Assembly (NCBI RefSeq): GCF_004341235.1
Contig: NZ_SLUP01000003.1
Location: forward strand, 496,001 to 560,000
From: Mariniflexile fucanivorans
GTDB lineage: Bacteria > Bacteroidota > Bacteroidia > Flavobacteriales > Flavobacteriaceae
Reading direction: 5' to 3'
DNA: 64,000 nt
Below, in pieces: positions 26,407 to 35,103 of the stretch. The translations under genes were made by a program, and so were the position numbers. The notes beneath the pieces were generated by a model, which ran no database searches, was not told the DNA's origin, and saw nothing but the letters and a program-made list of their open reading frames with translations. Each line of letters begins with the position of its first letter. Positions within the stretch are counted from its first letter, which is position 1.

Positions 26407-27858
26407 ATGTTACATAACGAAAAAACGAACTGGACAATTTGCAAGGAATGCCATGGACGAGGCAAAACAAGGCGACGACTTCGCAAAAAAGTGCGCCTTA
26501 ACTACCAAAAAGCATTGGTGCATTTTGAAAGTACAAATGGAAAAGGCATAGCACCAATTAAACCAAAAGGGCACTTGGACACCTGCTCAAACTGTTCGGG
26601 TTCTGGCTTGGTTTCTGCTGTATCTTCTCCAATTCCCGACACCGAAAACTATCCAAATGTAGCTATTGTTGGTGGCGGTATTGGTGGCGTTGCTTTGGCT
26701 GTGGCGTGTTTGCACCGCGGTATTCCATTTACACTTTATGAGCGTGATAGTGGTTTTGATGCGCGATCTCAGGGTTACGGACTCACATTACAGCAGGCCA
26801 GTAAAGCCATTGAAGGTTTTGGCATTTTCTCGTTGGAAGAAGGTGTGGTTTCAACACGACATGTGGTATATACCACCGACGGCAATGTGATTGGTGAATG
26901 GGGCATGCGAAAATGGATGCAGAAGGAGGAGAAAACTTCAGCAAAACGTACTAATATCCATATCGCAAGGCAATCGTTACGATCAGCACTACTTGAGAAA
27001 CTTGGTGGCGATGCTGCAGTACAATGGAATCATCAATTGATGGATTTTAAAGTGTGTGAAGACAAAAGCGTTGAACTCCGTTTTGAAGTTGACGGTACCA
27101 TAAAAACCACCCAAGCAGATTTGGTGATTGGTGCAGATGGCATTAGAAGTTCGGTGCGTAAATTTTTAATTGGAGAACAAAAAACACCTTTGCGTTACTT
27201 AGATTGTATCGTAATTTTAGGTATTTGTCCGTTGAAAAACCTTGAAGGTATTGATAGTGATTTACTGGATTCGGCAACCGTATTTCAAACCGCCAACGGT
27301 AATGAACGTATTTACATCATGCCTTTTACTAATGATTCTGTGATGTGGCAATTGAGTTTCCCTATGCCAGAAGAGGATGCTAAAGCGCTGAGTTTGTTAG
27401 GTGCTAAAGCATTAAAAGAGGAAGCTATTAAAAGAACACCATGGCATGCTCCCATTCCGCAAATTTTAGAAGCAACTTTGGAAGCGCAAATTTCTGGTTA
27501 TCCGGTGTACGACCGTGAATTACTCAAACCAGAATTATTAGAAAATGCAGGGCCCATGACTTTAATTGGCGATGCGGCACATCCTATGAGTCCGTTTAAA
27601 GGTCAAGGAGCCAACCAAGCTTTGTTGGATGCCTTAACTTTGGCGCGCATGCTATCAAAAAGTTGTGGTTCTTTTTCAAAATGGAAAGAAACTGGTATAA
27701 GAAACACAGTATTAACCAAGTTTGAAACAGAAATGATAAACCGCAGTGCCACCAAAGTGAAAGATTCGGCAGATGCTGCGCAGTTTTTACATTCCGATAT
27801 TGTACTTCATGAAGGTGATGAACCAAGAGGTCGCGTTTTGAAGCGAAAAAATGAATAA
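26407..27858 (+). CDS. FAD-dependent monooxygenase with an N-terminal zinc-ribbon-like Cys-pair module
   Basis: 483 residues. The first ~75 carry two CxxCxGxG motifs, CKECHGRG (Cys12, Cys15) and CSNCSGSG (Cys60, Cys63), like the DnaJ cysteine-rich zinc domain. They are separated by a basic stretch (RRRLRKKVR). From ~80 onward it is a group A flavin monooxygenase (UbiH/PHBH type): VAIVGGGIGGVALA (Rossmann GxGxxG), GADGIRSSVRKFL (the DG motif) and LIGDAAHPMSPFKGQGANQAL (GD motif contacting FAD). It would hydroxylate an aromatic or polyketide-like substrate using NAD(P)H and O2. TetX-like activity is possible but unproven. It starts 6 bases after the toxin stop. The fused metal-binding module is unusual. 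Confidence 0.85.
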   Translation: MLHNEKTNWTICKECHGRGKTRRRLRKKVRLNYQKALVHFESTNGKGIAPIKPKGHLDTCSNCSGSGLVSAVSSPIPDTENYPNVAIVGGGIGGVALAVACLHRGIPFTLYERDSGFDARSQGYGLTLQQASKAIEGFGIFSLEEGVVSTRHVVYTTDGNVIGEWGMRKWMQKEEKTSAKRTNIHIARQSLRSALLEKLGGDAAVQWNHQLMDFKVCEDKSVELRFEVDGTIKTTQADLVIGADGIRSSVRKFLIGEQKTPLRYLDCIVILGICPLKNLEGIDSDLLDSATVFQTANGNERIYIMPFTNDSVMWQLSFPMPEEDAKALSLLGAKALKEEAIKRTPWHAPIPQILEATLEAQISGYPVYDRELLKPELLENAGPMTLIGDAAHPMSPFKGQGANQALLDALTLARMLSKSCGSFSKWKETGIRNTVLTKFETEMINRSATKVKDSADAAQFLHSDIVLHEGDEPRGRVLKRKNE

Positions 27859-27898
27859 GAACTTTAAAGCCAATATTCCATACCGTATGGGACATTAA

Positions 27899-27991
27899 AA
27901 AATCTGCGTATATCTGTGAAATTTGCGGGATATACTTTTTAAACAAGCAATGTTAATTTCCCACTGATTTCACAGATTTACGCAGAAAAAA
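27899..27991. repeat. Dispersed inverted repeat of the TCTGCGTAxATCTGTG type
   Basis: Arm 1 at 27899-27930 and arm 2 at 27959-27991 are imperfect inverted copies: TCTGCGTATATCTGTGAAAT versus the complement of ATTTCACAGATTTACGCAGA, continuing into GCGGGA/TCCCAC. This A-tract-flanked, CTGCG-rich palindrome is a repeat type I know from many Bacteroidota genomes. Confidence 0.6.
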
Positions 27992-27994
27992 AAA

Positions 27995-28123
27995 GTGAGG
28001 CTATCTTAAAAGTGTGATTTTGTATCATATTGAGCTTATCGAAATATCTTAACTCACTGACAATCAATATCAATTTCGACAAGCTCAACCAGACAAAGCA
28101 AATTCAAAAACACTTTTCACAAA
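27995..28123 (+). mobile_element. MITE-like element, copy 1
   Basis: About 130 bases, non-coding, with terminal and internal palindromes (TTGAGCTTATCGAAAT near the left, ATTTCGACAAGCTCAA near the right). Its sequence closely matches the reverse complement of 31394-31535, over the whole length. It is more decayed than copy 2. No transposase is nearby. Confidence 0.7.
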
Positions 28124-28212
28124 AACTCTATTATTATTAATCGAACTCAGGTAATAGACCTTCATTTTTAAAATTGTATTTATTAAATTAGCTATTTAAT
28201 ACGTTACCAAAA

Positions 28213-29400
28213 ATGAAAACCATCCTTATAAAAATTACGAGTCTTTTCTTATTAGTTTTAAATTTAATGGCCTGCCAACCTTCAGCAGATATTTTTGGTA
28301 AACTGGAAGGTGTAGAAAAGGGAGGTTTTAAAATGTATCTTATTCAACCTGAAAACTTAAGTGAAGTGGCTGCATCGTATTTAGGAACGGTTATAGATTC
28401 TGCCGAAATAAAACCAGATGGTAGCTTTAAGTTTCAAAATTTACCAATAACTAAAGAACCTGTTTTGTTTGAATTAGCCATTCAAGAATCAGGGAAATTT
28501 CCTAATTTCTTAGAAAATGATGATACCTCCAAGTCTAATTATATGCCAATAGTATGGCAATTTGGTGAATCCATTGAAATTACTGGTAATTCGAATGCCT
28601 TTCAAAAAACTTTCTCAATTAAAAACCCTTCCGAAGAAAACAAATCTTTATTAAATTTGAGAGATATCAACCAGAATGCCTACCAAACTTATCTGGAAGG
28701 CAAAGAATGGCACGTAGAAATTGGCGAACAATTGATGGCAAAGGAACATGCTATTTTACAATACCAAACAGCGTTAATAAACTTTGCAGATAACGCGCAA
28801 CACTTCCACCCTGCTTTAGTAGCATTACGATGGGTAAGTCCTTCAAATTATTACGAGCGTGTGCCAGAATTTTTAGTGAGACAATGTACAAAATGGACCG
28901 AAGCCCAACCAGAACACCTATGGGTACAACAGCTTTGCAAACAAAGTGAACCTTCAAATTTACCAGTTTTAGTCGGTGACACATTTCCTAATTTGGAGTT
29001 ACCTTTAATTACAAAAGACACCATTTTTATTAACAATGCATTAGGTAAAAAACTTACCATTATAGACTTGTGGGCATCGTGGTGCGCACCTTGCAGAAAG
29101 GAAAACCGTGATGTTTTAGTACCTATTTGGAATGCATACCATAACCAAGGTTTGCAAATAATGGCTTATGGTTTAGAAAGTGATGAAACTGCTTGGAAAA
29201 CCGCCGTGGAAAAAGACGGCGCAGGACTTTGGTTTCAAGCATCCGATTTATTGGGAGACGACACCCCTATAATGAAACAAATTCGTGTGCAAACCATACC
29301 CGCCAACTTTATTTTGGATGCTAATGGAATGGTTTTAGCTAAAAACATTCACGGAACAACTTTAATAGAGTGGGTAAAAAATTATATGGAAAACGAATGA
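28213..29400 (+). CDS. TlpA-like thiol-disulfide lipoprotein
   Basis: 395 residues. The N-terminal lipoprotein signal ends in LNLMAC, with Cys21 the likely lipidation site, so it is anchored to a membrane facing the periplasm. Residues ~25-150 resemble the DUF4369-type beta domain found before thioredoxin folds in Bacteroidota. The C-terminal thioredoxin-like domain (~255-395) has DLWASWCAPCRKENRD with the redox pair Cys291/Cys294, the cis-Pro segment VQTIPANFILDANG and the final helix. It probably reduces or reshuffles periplasmic disulfides, for example in cytochrome maturation. It is preceded by two repeat elements and stands as a single gene. Confidence 0.9.
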   Translation: MKTILIKITSLFLLVLNLMACQPSADIFGKLEGVEKGGFKMYLIQPENLSEVAASYLGTVIDSAEIKPDGSFKFQNLPITKEPVLFELAIQESGKFPNFLENDDTSKSNYMPIVWQFGESIEITGNSNAFQKTFSIKNPSEENKSLLNLRDINQNAYQTYLEGKEWHVEIGEQLMAKEHAILQYQTALINFADNAQHFHPALVALRWVSPSNYYERVPEFLVRQCTKWTEAQPEHLWVQQLCKQSEPSNLPVLVGDTFPNLELPLITKDTIFINNALGKKLTIIDLWASWCAPCRKENRDVLVPIWNAYHNQGLQIMAYGLESDETAWKTAVEKDGAGLWFQASDLLGDDTPIMKQIRVQTIPANFILDANGMVLAKNIHGTTLIEWVKNYMENE

Positions 29401-29486
29401 GACACTTATTTGAACATAACAGTTCAAAATCGATTAATTTAGATTTTAAAACACCTTTTTAATACGCATTCATTAAAAAACAAAAC

Positions 29487-30734
29487 ATGGTGACCAATAA
29501 ACAAATTCCATACATTTTCATATTTTTTATTTTGTTAAGCTTCAAAGGATTTTCGGTTTCTTTATTGCAAATGGATACGCTTGTATTATACCAAGTAAAA
29601 CAAAAAATTCAAGATGGTACGGCTTCAGAACGAACACTTTCAGCGTATAAAGCGCTTATCTCAAAAGCAAACAAATTACTTTCCATAGAAAACCCGACCG
29701 TTATGGATAAAACCATCATGCCACCTACAGGAAATAAACACGATTATTTAAGTATCAGTCGCTATTGGTGGCCAGATCCAGAATCGCCTAACGGATTGCC
29801 TTGGAGTCGAAAAGATGGAGAAACCAACCCTGATACGCAAACAAATGCCGTTGACAGAAAACGCTTAGGAACCTTAACTAGTGGTGTTGAAAACTTATGC
29901 CTTGCCTATTATTTTTCAAACGATACGCGTTATGCCGAAAAAGCTGCAAGCATGCTAAAAACATGGTTTTTAGATGAGGAAACACGTATGAATCCGCATT
30001 TGGAATATGCACAAAGTGTTCCTGGTAATTCAAAAGGCAGATCATCTGGTATTTTAGATGGAAAATCCATAGCTTCCGTAGTACCAGATGCTTTAATTAT
30101 AATTTCAAATTCTTCATATTGGACCAAAAACGATACTGAAAACATAAACCAATGGCTTTCTGAATATTTAACTTGGCTAACCGAAAGTGAATTAGGTAAT
30201 ACTGAAAACAATCAAAAAAACAACCATGCATCATGGTATAAATTTCAAGTCGCTTCTTTAGCTTACTATTTAGGCAATGAAACTTTAGCCAAAGAAACAG
30301 TGAGTTTAGCTCAAGAAAGTTTAGACCAACAATTAGATTTTGAAGGGAAACAAACTCATGAATTAGAACGTACCAGATCTTTTTTTTATAGCTGCTATAA
30401 TTTAGAGGCTTTAAGTAGTATTGCTATGGTAGGCGATAAAATAGATATGGATATGTGGAATTTTAAATCAAAAAACAAAAAGAGTTTAGCACTTGCAATA
30501 AGCTATATCACTCCTATAATTGATGGAAAAGAATGGCCATATACAGATATTTATGGTACCGATTTATCGCGTTTGGTTTCAACCTTGTCTCGAATGTCTA
30601 AACATTCAAAATCAAAAACGTATTCAAAATTACTATCAAAAACGATTGACATACTTCTTAAAAAAGAAAAATCGACACATGAGAAAAATGACATTCTTGA
30701 TGCGCTGTGCTTAAAAGGCGAAATCAATATTTAA
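29487..30734 (+). CDS. Alginate lyase family polysaccharide lyase
   Basis: 415 residues with an N-terminal signal segment (IPYIFIFFILLSFKGFSVS). Alginate-lyase domain (Pfam alginate lyase family, all-alpha barrel). Recognisable segments: HDYLSISRYWWPDPESPNGL, GVENLCLAYYFSNDTRYAEKAASMLKTWF, MNPHLEYAQSVPG, and KNNHASWYKFQVASLAYYLG with the catalytic Asn/His-type region. The Tyr-rich segment RTRSFFYSCYNLEAL follows. These enzymes cleave uronate polymers by beta-elimination. Closest CAZy classes by eye are PL5/PL38-like, and substrate (alginate or glucuronan) cannot be settled. No SusC/SusD pair or other CAZyme is adjacent, so it is not in a visible polysaccharide utilisation locus. Confidence 0.85.
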   Translation: MVTNKQIPYIFIFFILLSFKGFSVSLLQMDTLVLYQVKQKIQDGTASERTLSAYKALISKANKLLSIENPTVMDKTIMPPTGNKHDYLSISRYWWPDPESPNGLPWSRKDGETNPDTQTNAVDRKRLGTLTSGVENLCLAYYFSNDTRYAEKAASMLKTWFLDEETRMNPHLEYAQSVPGNSKGRSSGILDGKSIASVVPDALIIISNSSYWTKNDTENINQWLSEYLTWLTESELGNTENNQKNNHASWYKFQVASLAYYLGNETLAKETVSLAQESLDQQLDFEGKQTHELERTRSFFYSCYNLEALSSIAMVGDKIDMDMWNFKSKNKKSLALAISYITPIIDGKEWPYTDIYGTDLSRLVSTLSRMSKHSKSKTYSKLLSKTIDILLKKEKSTHEKNDILDALCLKGEINI

Positions 30735-30834
30735 AAATACGTTTTCAAACTTTAACATCTGCCACAGACTTTTATAAAAAATTTAAGATTATTAAGGGCT
30801 ATCTTTAAAACTTTACTAATCTCAAAAAATAAAT

Positions 30835-31368
30835 ATGAAAAAATCAACTTTAATTACAAGCATTGCTTGCCTTTTTATGATGCTTTTATCTGTTAACATG
30901 GAAGCGCAAAAATTTAGTTCTTTAGACAAAAGTCCGTTGGATGTAACCGCTTACCCAAGTAGCAGCAAAGAAACTAGTAAATTAGTAAAAGTAGTTTACA
31001 GCAGACCTCAACTTAAAGAAAGAGAGCTAAGCACTTTAGTGCCCAATGGTAAAGTATGGCGTACGGGAGCTAATGAAGCCGCCAATATTACTTTATATAA
31101 AGACATGAAAATTGGTGAAAAAGCAGTTAAAGCTGGTGAATATTCGTTGTTTACAATTCCTGGTGAAAAAGAATGGACTATTATTTTGAACAAAGATATT
31201 AATGTTTGGGGTGCTTATTCTTATAAAGAAACTAACGATGTTATTAGAATTTCAGCTCCAGTAAGTTCAGGTGATTCTTTAGAAGCTTTCTCTATTGCTT
31301 TTGCAGATGATGGCACCATGTATTTAGGATGGGACACCGTAAGAGTTGCTGTTCCTTTTACTATTTAA
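30835..31368 (+). CDS. DUF2911 family secreted protein
   Basis: 177 residues with a Sec signal peptide (ITSIACLFMMLLSVNMEAQ). The DUF2911 signature is plain: VKVVYSRPQLKERE, VPNGKVWRTGANEAANITLY, KAGEYSLFTIPGEKEWTIIL and WGAYSYKETNDVIRI. The family is widespread in Bacteroidota, probably periplasmic or outer-membrane-associated. Its biochemical role is not known. Single gene, directly followed by a MITE-like hairpin element that may also end its transcript (stem plus T7). Confidence 0.93.
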   Translation: MKKSTLITSIACLFMMLLSVNMEAQKFSSLDKSPLDVTAYPSSSKETSKLVKVVYSRPQLKERELSTLVPNGKVWRTGANEAANITLYKDMKIGEKAVKAGEYSLFTIPGEKEWTIILNKDINVWGAYSYKETNDVIRISAPVSSGDSLEAFSIAFADDGTMYLGWDTVRVAVPFTI

Positions 31369-31392
31369 AGCTTTAAGTTTTAGGCAAAATAT

Positions 31393-31535
31393 AAAGGAGG
31401 CTGTCTGAAAAGAGTATTGTATTTACTTTGTCAGGTTGAGCTTGTCGAAACTGATATTGATTATCTGTAAGTTAAAATATTTCGACAGGCTCAATATGAC
31501 ACAGAATTACACTTTTCAGACAGGCTCCTTTTTTT
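31393..31535. mobile_element. MITE-like element, copy 2
   Basis: About 140 bases bounded by near-perfect 20-base inverted terminal repeats (31393-31412, AAAGGAGGCTGTCTGAAAAG, versus 31512-31531, 19/20 matches). It contains an internal inverted pair built on TTGAGCTTGTCGAAA / TTTCGACAGGCTCAA. It is the reverse complement of copy 1 at 27995-28123 with modest divergence. The right end runs into T7, so it could serve as a terminator for the DUF2911 gene. A lone remnant, GAGCCTGTCGAAGAC, lies at 48627-48641. Confidence 0.78.
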
Positions 31536-31538
31536 ATT

Positions 31539-31676
31539 CTATAAAACTTTAAATACGTAACCCAGAAGCCAATATAAAATTAGGAAAACAAAGATGGTTC
31601 CAAAACAACCGCATTTACCGCCACCTATTTTTTTTGCACCCCAAGCAGCTCCTATAATTCGTAATAACTTTTCCAT
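31539..31676 (-). CDS. Small single-pass membrane protein, 45 residues
   Basis: Found by reading the minus strand by hand: ATG at 31676, TAG at 31539. The sequence begins MEKLLRIIGAAWGAKKIGGG, has KCGCFG and then a hydrophobic segment FVFLILYWLLGYVF (residues ~27-41), so one membrane span with a Gly/Cys-rich N-terminal part. Similar tiny proteins occur in Flavobacteriaceae as far as I recall. Function unknown. It lies between copy 2 of the MITE-like element and queE on the same strand as queE, which ends at 31702 on this strand, upstream of it. Confidence 0.6.
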   Translation of the reverse strand: MEKLLRIIGAAWGAKKIGGGKCGCFGTIFVFLILYWLLGYVFKVL

Positions 31677-31701
31677 AATACGTTTTTAATAACGCACTAA
31701 T

Positions 31702-32331
31702 TTAAGGAATATTTAAATATTTATGGGTTTGTAGAGATACTTTCCATTGCGGGTTTGCCATCACATAGTCCACAATTTCAGGAATTACTTTATCACGCTT
31801 GCTCCATTCGGGTTGTAAATACAAAATACAATCTTTATTTACTTTGGCAGATTGTTCTTCCGCAAAGCGAAAATCGTCTTTATTGTAAACAATCACTTTT
31901 AGTTCGTGTGCTTTTTCATAAACTTCCTTAGTAGGCAGTTTCATTTTTTTAGGCGATAGGCAAATCCAATCCCAGATACCTGTTAACTTATAAGCGCCTG
32001 AAGTTTCAATATGAATTTGCAAACCTTCCGCTTTAAGCTTAGTTGTTAAAGGCGTCATATTCCATGTTAATGGTTCGCCACCCGTAATTACTATGGTTTT
32101 ACTATACTTTTTAGCGTTTTCAACAATTTTTGAAATATCTGTTGGTGGATGTAAATTGGCGTTCCAACTTTCCTTCACATCGCACCAGTGGCAACCCACA
32201 TCACAACCGCCAATTCTAACAAAATAAGCTGCTGTTCCCTTATGGAAACCTTCTCCTTGAATGGTATAAAACTCTTCCATTAAAGGTAACATGTCTCCTT
32301 TATCTACTAAACTTTGTATGTCTTTATTCAT
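31702..32331 (-). CDS. queE: 7-carboxy-7-deazaguanine synthase
   Basis: 209 residues from the ATG at 32331; a TTG start at 32343 would overlap the -7 box. Radical SAM enzyme that rearranges 6-carboxy-tetrahydropterin to 7-carboxy-7-deazaguanine in queuosine/7-deazaguanine biosynthesis. Evidence: EEFYTIQGEGFHKG (substrate-binding start typical of QueE), FVRIGGCDVGCHWCDVKESW with the Cys cluster Cx3Cx2C for the 4Fe-4S centre, VITGGEPLTWN (radical SAM GGE motif) and HIETSGAYKL. The C-terminus is YLQPEWS...PQWKVSLQTHKYLNIP, diagnostic for QueE. queC and queD are not in the window. Confidence 0.94.
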   Translation of the reverse strand: MNKDIQSLVDKGDMLPLMEEFYTIQGEGFHKGTAAYFVRIGGCDVGCHWCDVKESWNANLHPPTDISKIVENAKKYSKTIVITGGEPLTWNMTPLTTKLKAEGLQIHIETSGAYKLTGIWDWICLSPKKMKLPTKEVYEKAHELKVIVYNKDDFRFAEEQSAKVNKDCILYLQPEWSKRDKVIPEIVDYVMANPQWKVSLQTHKYLNIP

Positions 32332-32340
32332 AATCGTTTG

Positions 32341-32348
32341 CAAAGATA
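32341..32348 (-). promoter_or_regulatory. queE: -7 promoter box for queE
   Basis: TATCTTTG on the minus strand, an exact TAnnTTTG match 10 bases before the chosen ATG. The mRNA would have a very short 5' leader. Confidence 0.45.
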
Positions 32349-32438
32349 GCAGTTTGCTTGGTATTTGTTAGAAGTTTTATAAGACATGTTTATTTAATTT
32401 TATATATAAATACCTATTTTTATGCAAAATTACAGTAA

Positions 32439-33983
32439 ATGAATACTAAGGAAACTTTTTTTAATTACATCACAGAAGGTAATGTTTGTAAAGGCGACTT
32501 TATCTCGGTGGGTGCTGCTATGTTAAATGGTGAAACAATAACCAATGCATTAGTAAACATCCCTTTAAAAACGATGAATCGTCATGGTTTAATAGCAGGT
32601 GCTACGGGTACAGGAAAAACAAAATCACTACAAGTTTTAGCCGAAAATTTAAGCGATAAAGGCATCCCTGTATTGCTTATGGATATAAAAGGCGATTTAA
32701 GTGGCATTGCACAACCAAGCCCTGGGCATCCAAAAATTGATGAACGCCATGCGCAAATTGGTATTCCTTTTGAAGCTAAAAGTTTCCCTGTAGAAGTACT
32801 AACACTTTCTGAACAAGATGGTGTTCGGCTAAGAGCCACCGTTAGCGAATTTGGTCCCGTTTTATTATCTCGTATTTTAGATTTATCGGATGCGCAATCG
32901 GGTGTTGTAGCTGTTATTTTTCAATATTGTGATGATAATAAACTTCCAATTCTCGATTTAAAAGATTTTAAAAAAATACTTCAGTACGCCACCCAAGAAG
33001 GCAAAGAAGAATTTGATGATGCATACGGACGTATTTCAACCGCATCAACAGGTGCTATTTTAAGAAAAGTAGTAGAATTGGAACAACAAGGTGCCGACTT
33101 ATTTTTTGGCGAAACCTCTTTTGATGTTGATGATTTGTTACGTGTTGATAATAGCGGAAAAGGTTATATAAACATCCTTAGGCTTACCGATATTCAAGAC
33201 AGACCCAAATTATTCTCAACCTTCATGTTGAGTTTATTGGCAGAAATATACTCCACATTCCCTGAACAAGGCGATAGCGACAGACCAGAATTGGTTATTT
33301 TTATTGATGAAGCGCATTTAATTTTTGATGAAGCCTCAAAAGCATTACTTAATCAAATTGAAAGCATCGTTAAATTAATACGAAGTAAAGGTGTTGGTTT
33401 GTATTTCGTTACTCAAAACCCAACCGATGTGCCTGAAGCCGTTTTAAGTCAGTTAGGTTTAAAAATTCAGCATGCCTTACGTGCTTTTACAGCTAAAGAT
33501 AGAAAAGCGATTAAATTAACCGCACAAAATTATCCAGACTCTGAGTATTACGATACCACCGAAGTATTAACATCGTTAGGTACCGGTGAAGCTTTGGTAT
33601 CGGCTCTTGACGAAAAAGGGCGTCCTACCCCACTTGCCGCCACCATGATGCGTGCACCCATGAGCCGGATGGATATTTTAACTGATGAAGAATTGAAAAC
33701 GTTGAACTCAAAATCGAAATTAGTTAAGAAATATAATGAAACGATTGATAGAGAAAGTGCTTATGAACTTCTAAACAAAAAAATAGAACAAGCGGAAGCA
33801 GACGAAGCTAAAGAAAAAGCAAAACAAGAACAAGAAGCGCTTAAAAAAGCAGAATCAAAACAACGTTCCTCAACTTCTTCTAGCAGAAAAAGCACCGCTA
33901 TGAACCCGATAGTAAAAGTACTTACAAGCGCTACTTTTATAAGGAGTGTTTTTGGTATTTTAACTAAAGTTATGAAGAAATAA
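32439..33983 (+). CDS. HerA/YjgR-like ATPase (DUF853)
   Basis: 514 residues, cytosolic. It belongs to the YjgR/DUF853 branch of the HerA-FtsK ATPases, whose function in bacteria is not settled. Walker A is GATGTGKTKS (residues ~53-62) and Walker B VIFIDEAHLIF (~286-296). Conserved family segments are MDIKGDLSGIAQPSPGHP, RISTASTGAILRK, FVTQNPTDVPEAVLSQLG and LRAFTAKDRKAI. The last ~80 residues are a charged Ala/Glu/Lys coiled coil plus a Ser-rich linker and a short hydrophobic end. Length matches the family (~500). It stands alone; no HerA-NurA partner nuclease is adjacent, so DNA end processing is not indicated. Confidence 0.93.
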   Translation: MNTKETFFNYITEGNVCKGDFISVGAAMLNGETITNALVNIPLKTMNRHGLIAGATGTGKTKSLQVLAENLSDKGIPVLLMDIKGDLSGIAQPSPGHPKIDERHAQIGIPFEAKSFPVEVLTLSEQDGVRLRATVSEFGPVLLSRILDLSDAQSGVVAVIFQYCDDNKLPILDLKDFKKILQYATQEGKEEFDDAYGRISTASTGAILRKVVELEQQGADLFFGETSFDVDDLLRVDNSGKGYINILRLTDIQDRPKLFSTFMLSLLAEIYSTFPEQGDSDRPELVIFIDEAHLIFDEASKALLNQIESIVKLIRSKGVGLYFVTQNPTDVPEAVLSQLGLKIQHALRAFTAKDRKAIKLTAQNYPDSEYYDTTEVLTSLGTGEALVSALDEKGRPTPLAATMMRAPMSRMDILTDEELKTLNSKSKLVKKYNETIDRESAYELLNKKIEQAEADEAKEKAKQEQEALKKAESKQRSSTSSSRKSTAMNPIVKVLTSATFIRSVFGILTKVMKK

Positions 33984-34012
33984 AACAAACTCGCGGAAAG
34001 CCCACGAAGTTT

Positions 34013-34052
34013 GAAATTACAAAAACAAAATTCCAAAATCCAAAAAAAAAGG
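34013..34052. repeat. A/C-rich low-complexity stretch
   Basis: Repeating AAAATTCCAAAATCCAAAA-type sequence between the DUF853 and YitT genes. It is a non-coding simple repeat, similar in composition to the A/C-rich repeats elsewhere in the window. Confidence 0.4.
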
Positions 34053-34102
34053 ATAACCAAATAAGTCTTGGGGGAATTATTTAAAAAAAGCTGAAGTAAT
34101 CA

Positions 34103-35080
34103 ATGAACCCAATCATATCTAAATTGTTAGTTGATATTGCTAGAAAGCGACTTCAATCGAAACAAAGAAACAAACCTGTAAGCAAAAAGCAAATCGTTCC
34201 ATTAGTTAGGAAATTTCAGGTTGAGATTTCGCATGCTATCAAGGAATATACGCTAATAATAATAGGCGTATTTTCAGCTGGATTTGGCTTAAAAGGCTTT
34301 TTACTACCCAACCGTTTTATTGATGGTGGTGCTACAGGTATATCACTACTACTTCAAAACGTAACCTCCTGGGACTTAAGTTACTTTTTAATTCTTGTAA
34401 ACCTACCTTTTTTAATTTTAGCATCTAGAACCTTCAGCTTGAAGTTCGCTTTACGAAGTATGGCTGCCATTGCGTTTTTAGCTTTTGTAGTGCATTTTGT
34501 AGAGTACCCAACCATTACCGAAGACAAATTACTCATTTCTGTTTTTGGTGGTTTCTTTTTAGGTTTAGGTATTGGTATGTCCATGCGAGGTGGCAGCGTT
34601 ATTGATGGTACCGAAGTTTTGGCTATATTTTTAAGCAGAAAATTATCACTTACCATTGGCGATGTCCTTTTATTAATAAATATTTTAATATTTTCGGTTG
34701 GTGCTTATATTCTTTCTATTGAAACAGCACTTTATGCCATTTTAACTTATTTAGCCGCTGCAAAAACGGTCGATTTTGTGGTGGATGGTGTTGAAGAATA
34801 CGTAGGTGTTACCATAATTTCCACAAAGCATGAAGCATTAAGACTCATGTTGACTAAAGAATTACGTAGAGCATGCACCATTTATGCAGGAAAAGGTGGT
34901 TATGGAAAAAGTGGAGAAAGCTACGATAAAGATATTATTTACACCATTGTAACCCGTTTAGAACTTGCCAAACTGCAAACCGAAATTGATAAAATTGACA
35001 AAAATGCCTTCATCATTATGGGTATTGTTAAAGATTTAAAAGGAGGTATGATCAAGAAGAAACCTATGAAGGATCATTAA
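34103..35080 (+). CDS. YitT family membrane protein (DUF161/DUF2179)
   Basis: 325 residues. After a ~45-residue basic, cytosolic N-terminus there are about five to six membrane spans: TLIIIGVFSAGFGLKGFLL, LSYFLILVNLPFLILA, FALRSMAAIAFLAFVVHFV, LISVFGGFFLGLGIGM, IGDVLLLINILIFSVGAYI and ALYAILTYLAAAKTVDFVV. The motif PNRFIDGGATGISLLL and MRGGSVIDGTEVLAI are hallmarks of YitT proteins. The C-terminal ~80 residues are a DUF2179 soluble domain (TIYAGKGGYGKSGESYDKDI). Transported substrate unknown. It is followed closely by a cupin and a hydrolase gene and may lead a small operon. Confidence 0.9.
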   Translation: MNPIISKLLVDIARKRLQSKQRNKPVSKKQIVPLVRKFQVEISHAIKEYTLIIIGVFSAGFGLKGFLLPNRFIDGGATGISLLLQNVTSWDLSYFLILVNLPFLILASRTFSLKFALRSMAAIAFLAFVVHFVEYPTITEDKLLISVFGGFFLGLGIGMSMRGGSVIDGTEVLAIFLSRKLSLTIGDVLLLINILIFSVGAYILSIETALYAILTYLAAAKTVDFVVDGVEEYVGVTIISTKHEALRLMLTKELRRACTIYAGKGGYGKSGESYDKDIIYTIVTRLELAKLQTEIDKIDKNAFIIMGIVKDLKGGMIKKKPMKDH

Positions 35081-35103
35081 TAATGAAGAATTTAAAATAA
35101 ATA

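Noticed and set aside
26407-27858. Calling the flavin monooxygenase a TetX tetracycline-inactivating enzyme
   Set aside because: Only general group A monooxygenase motifs are shared; the length and N-terminal metal module differ and no resistance context exists.
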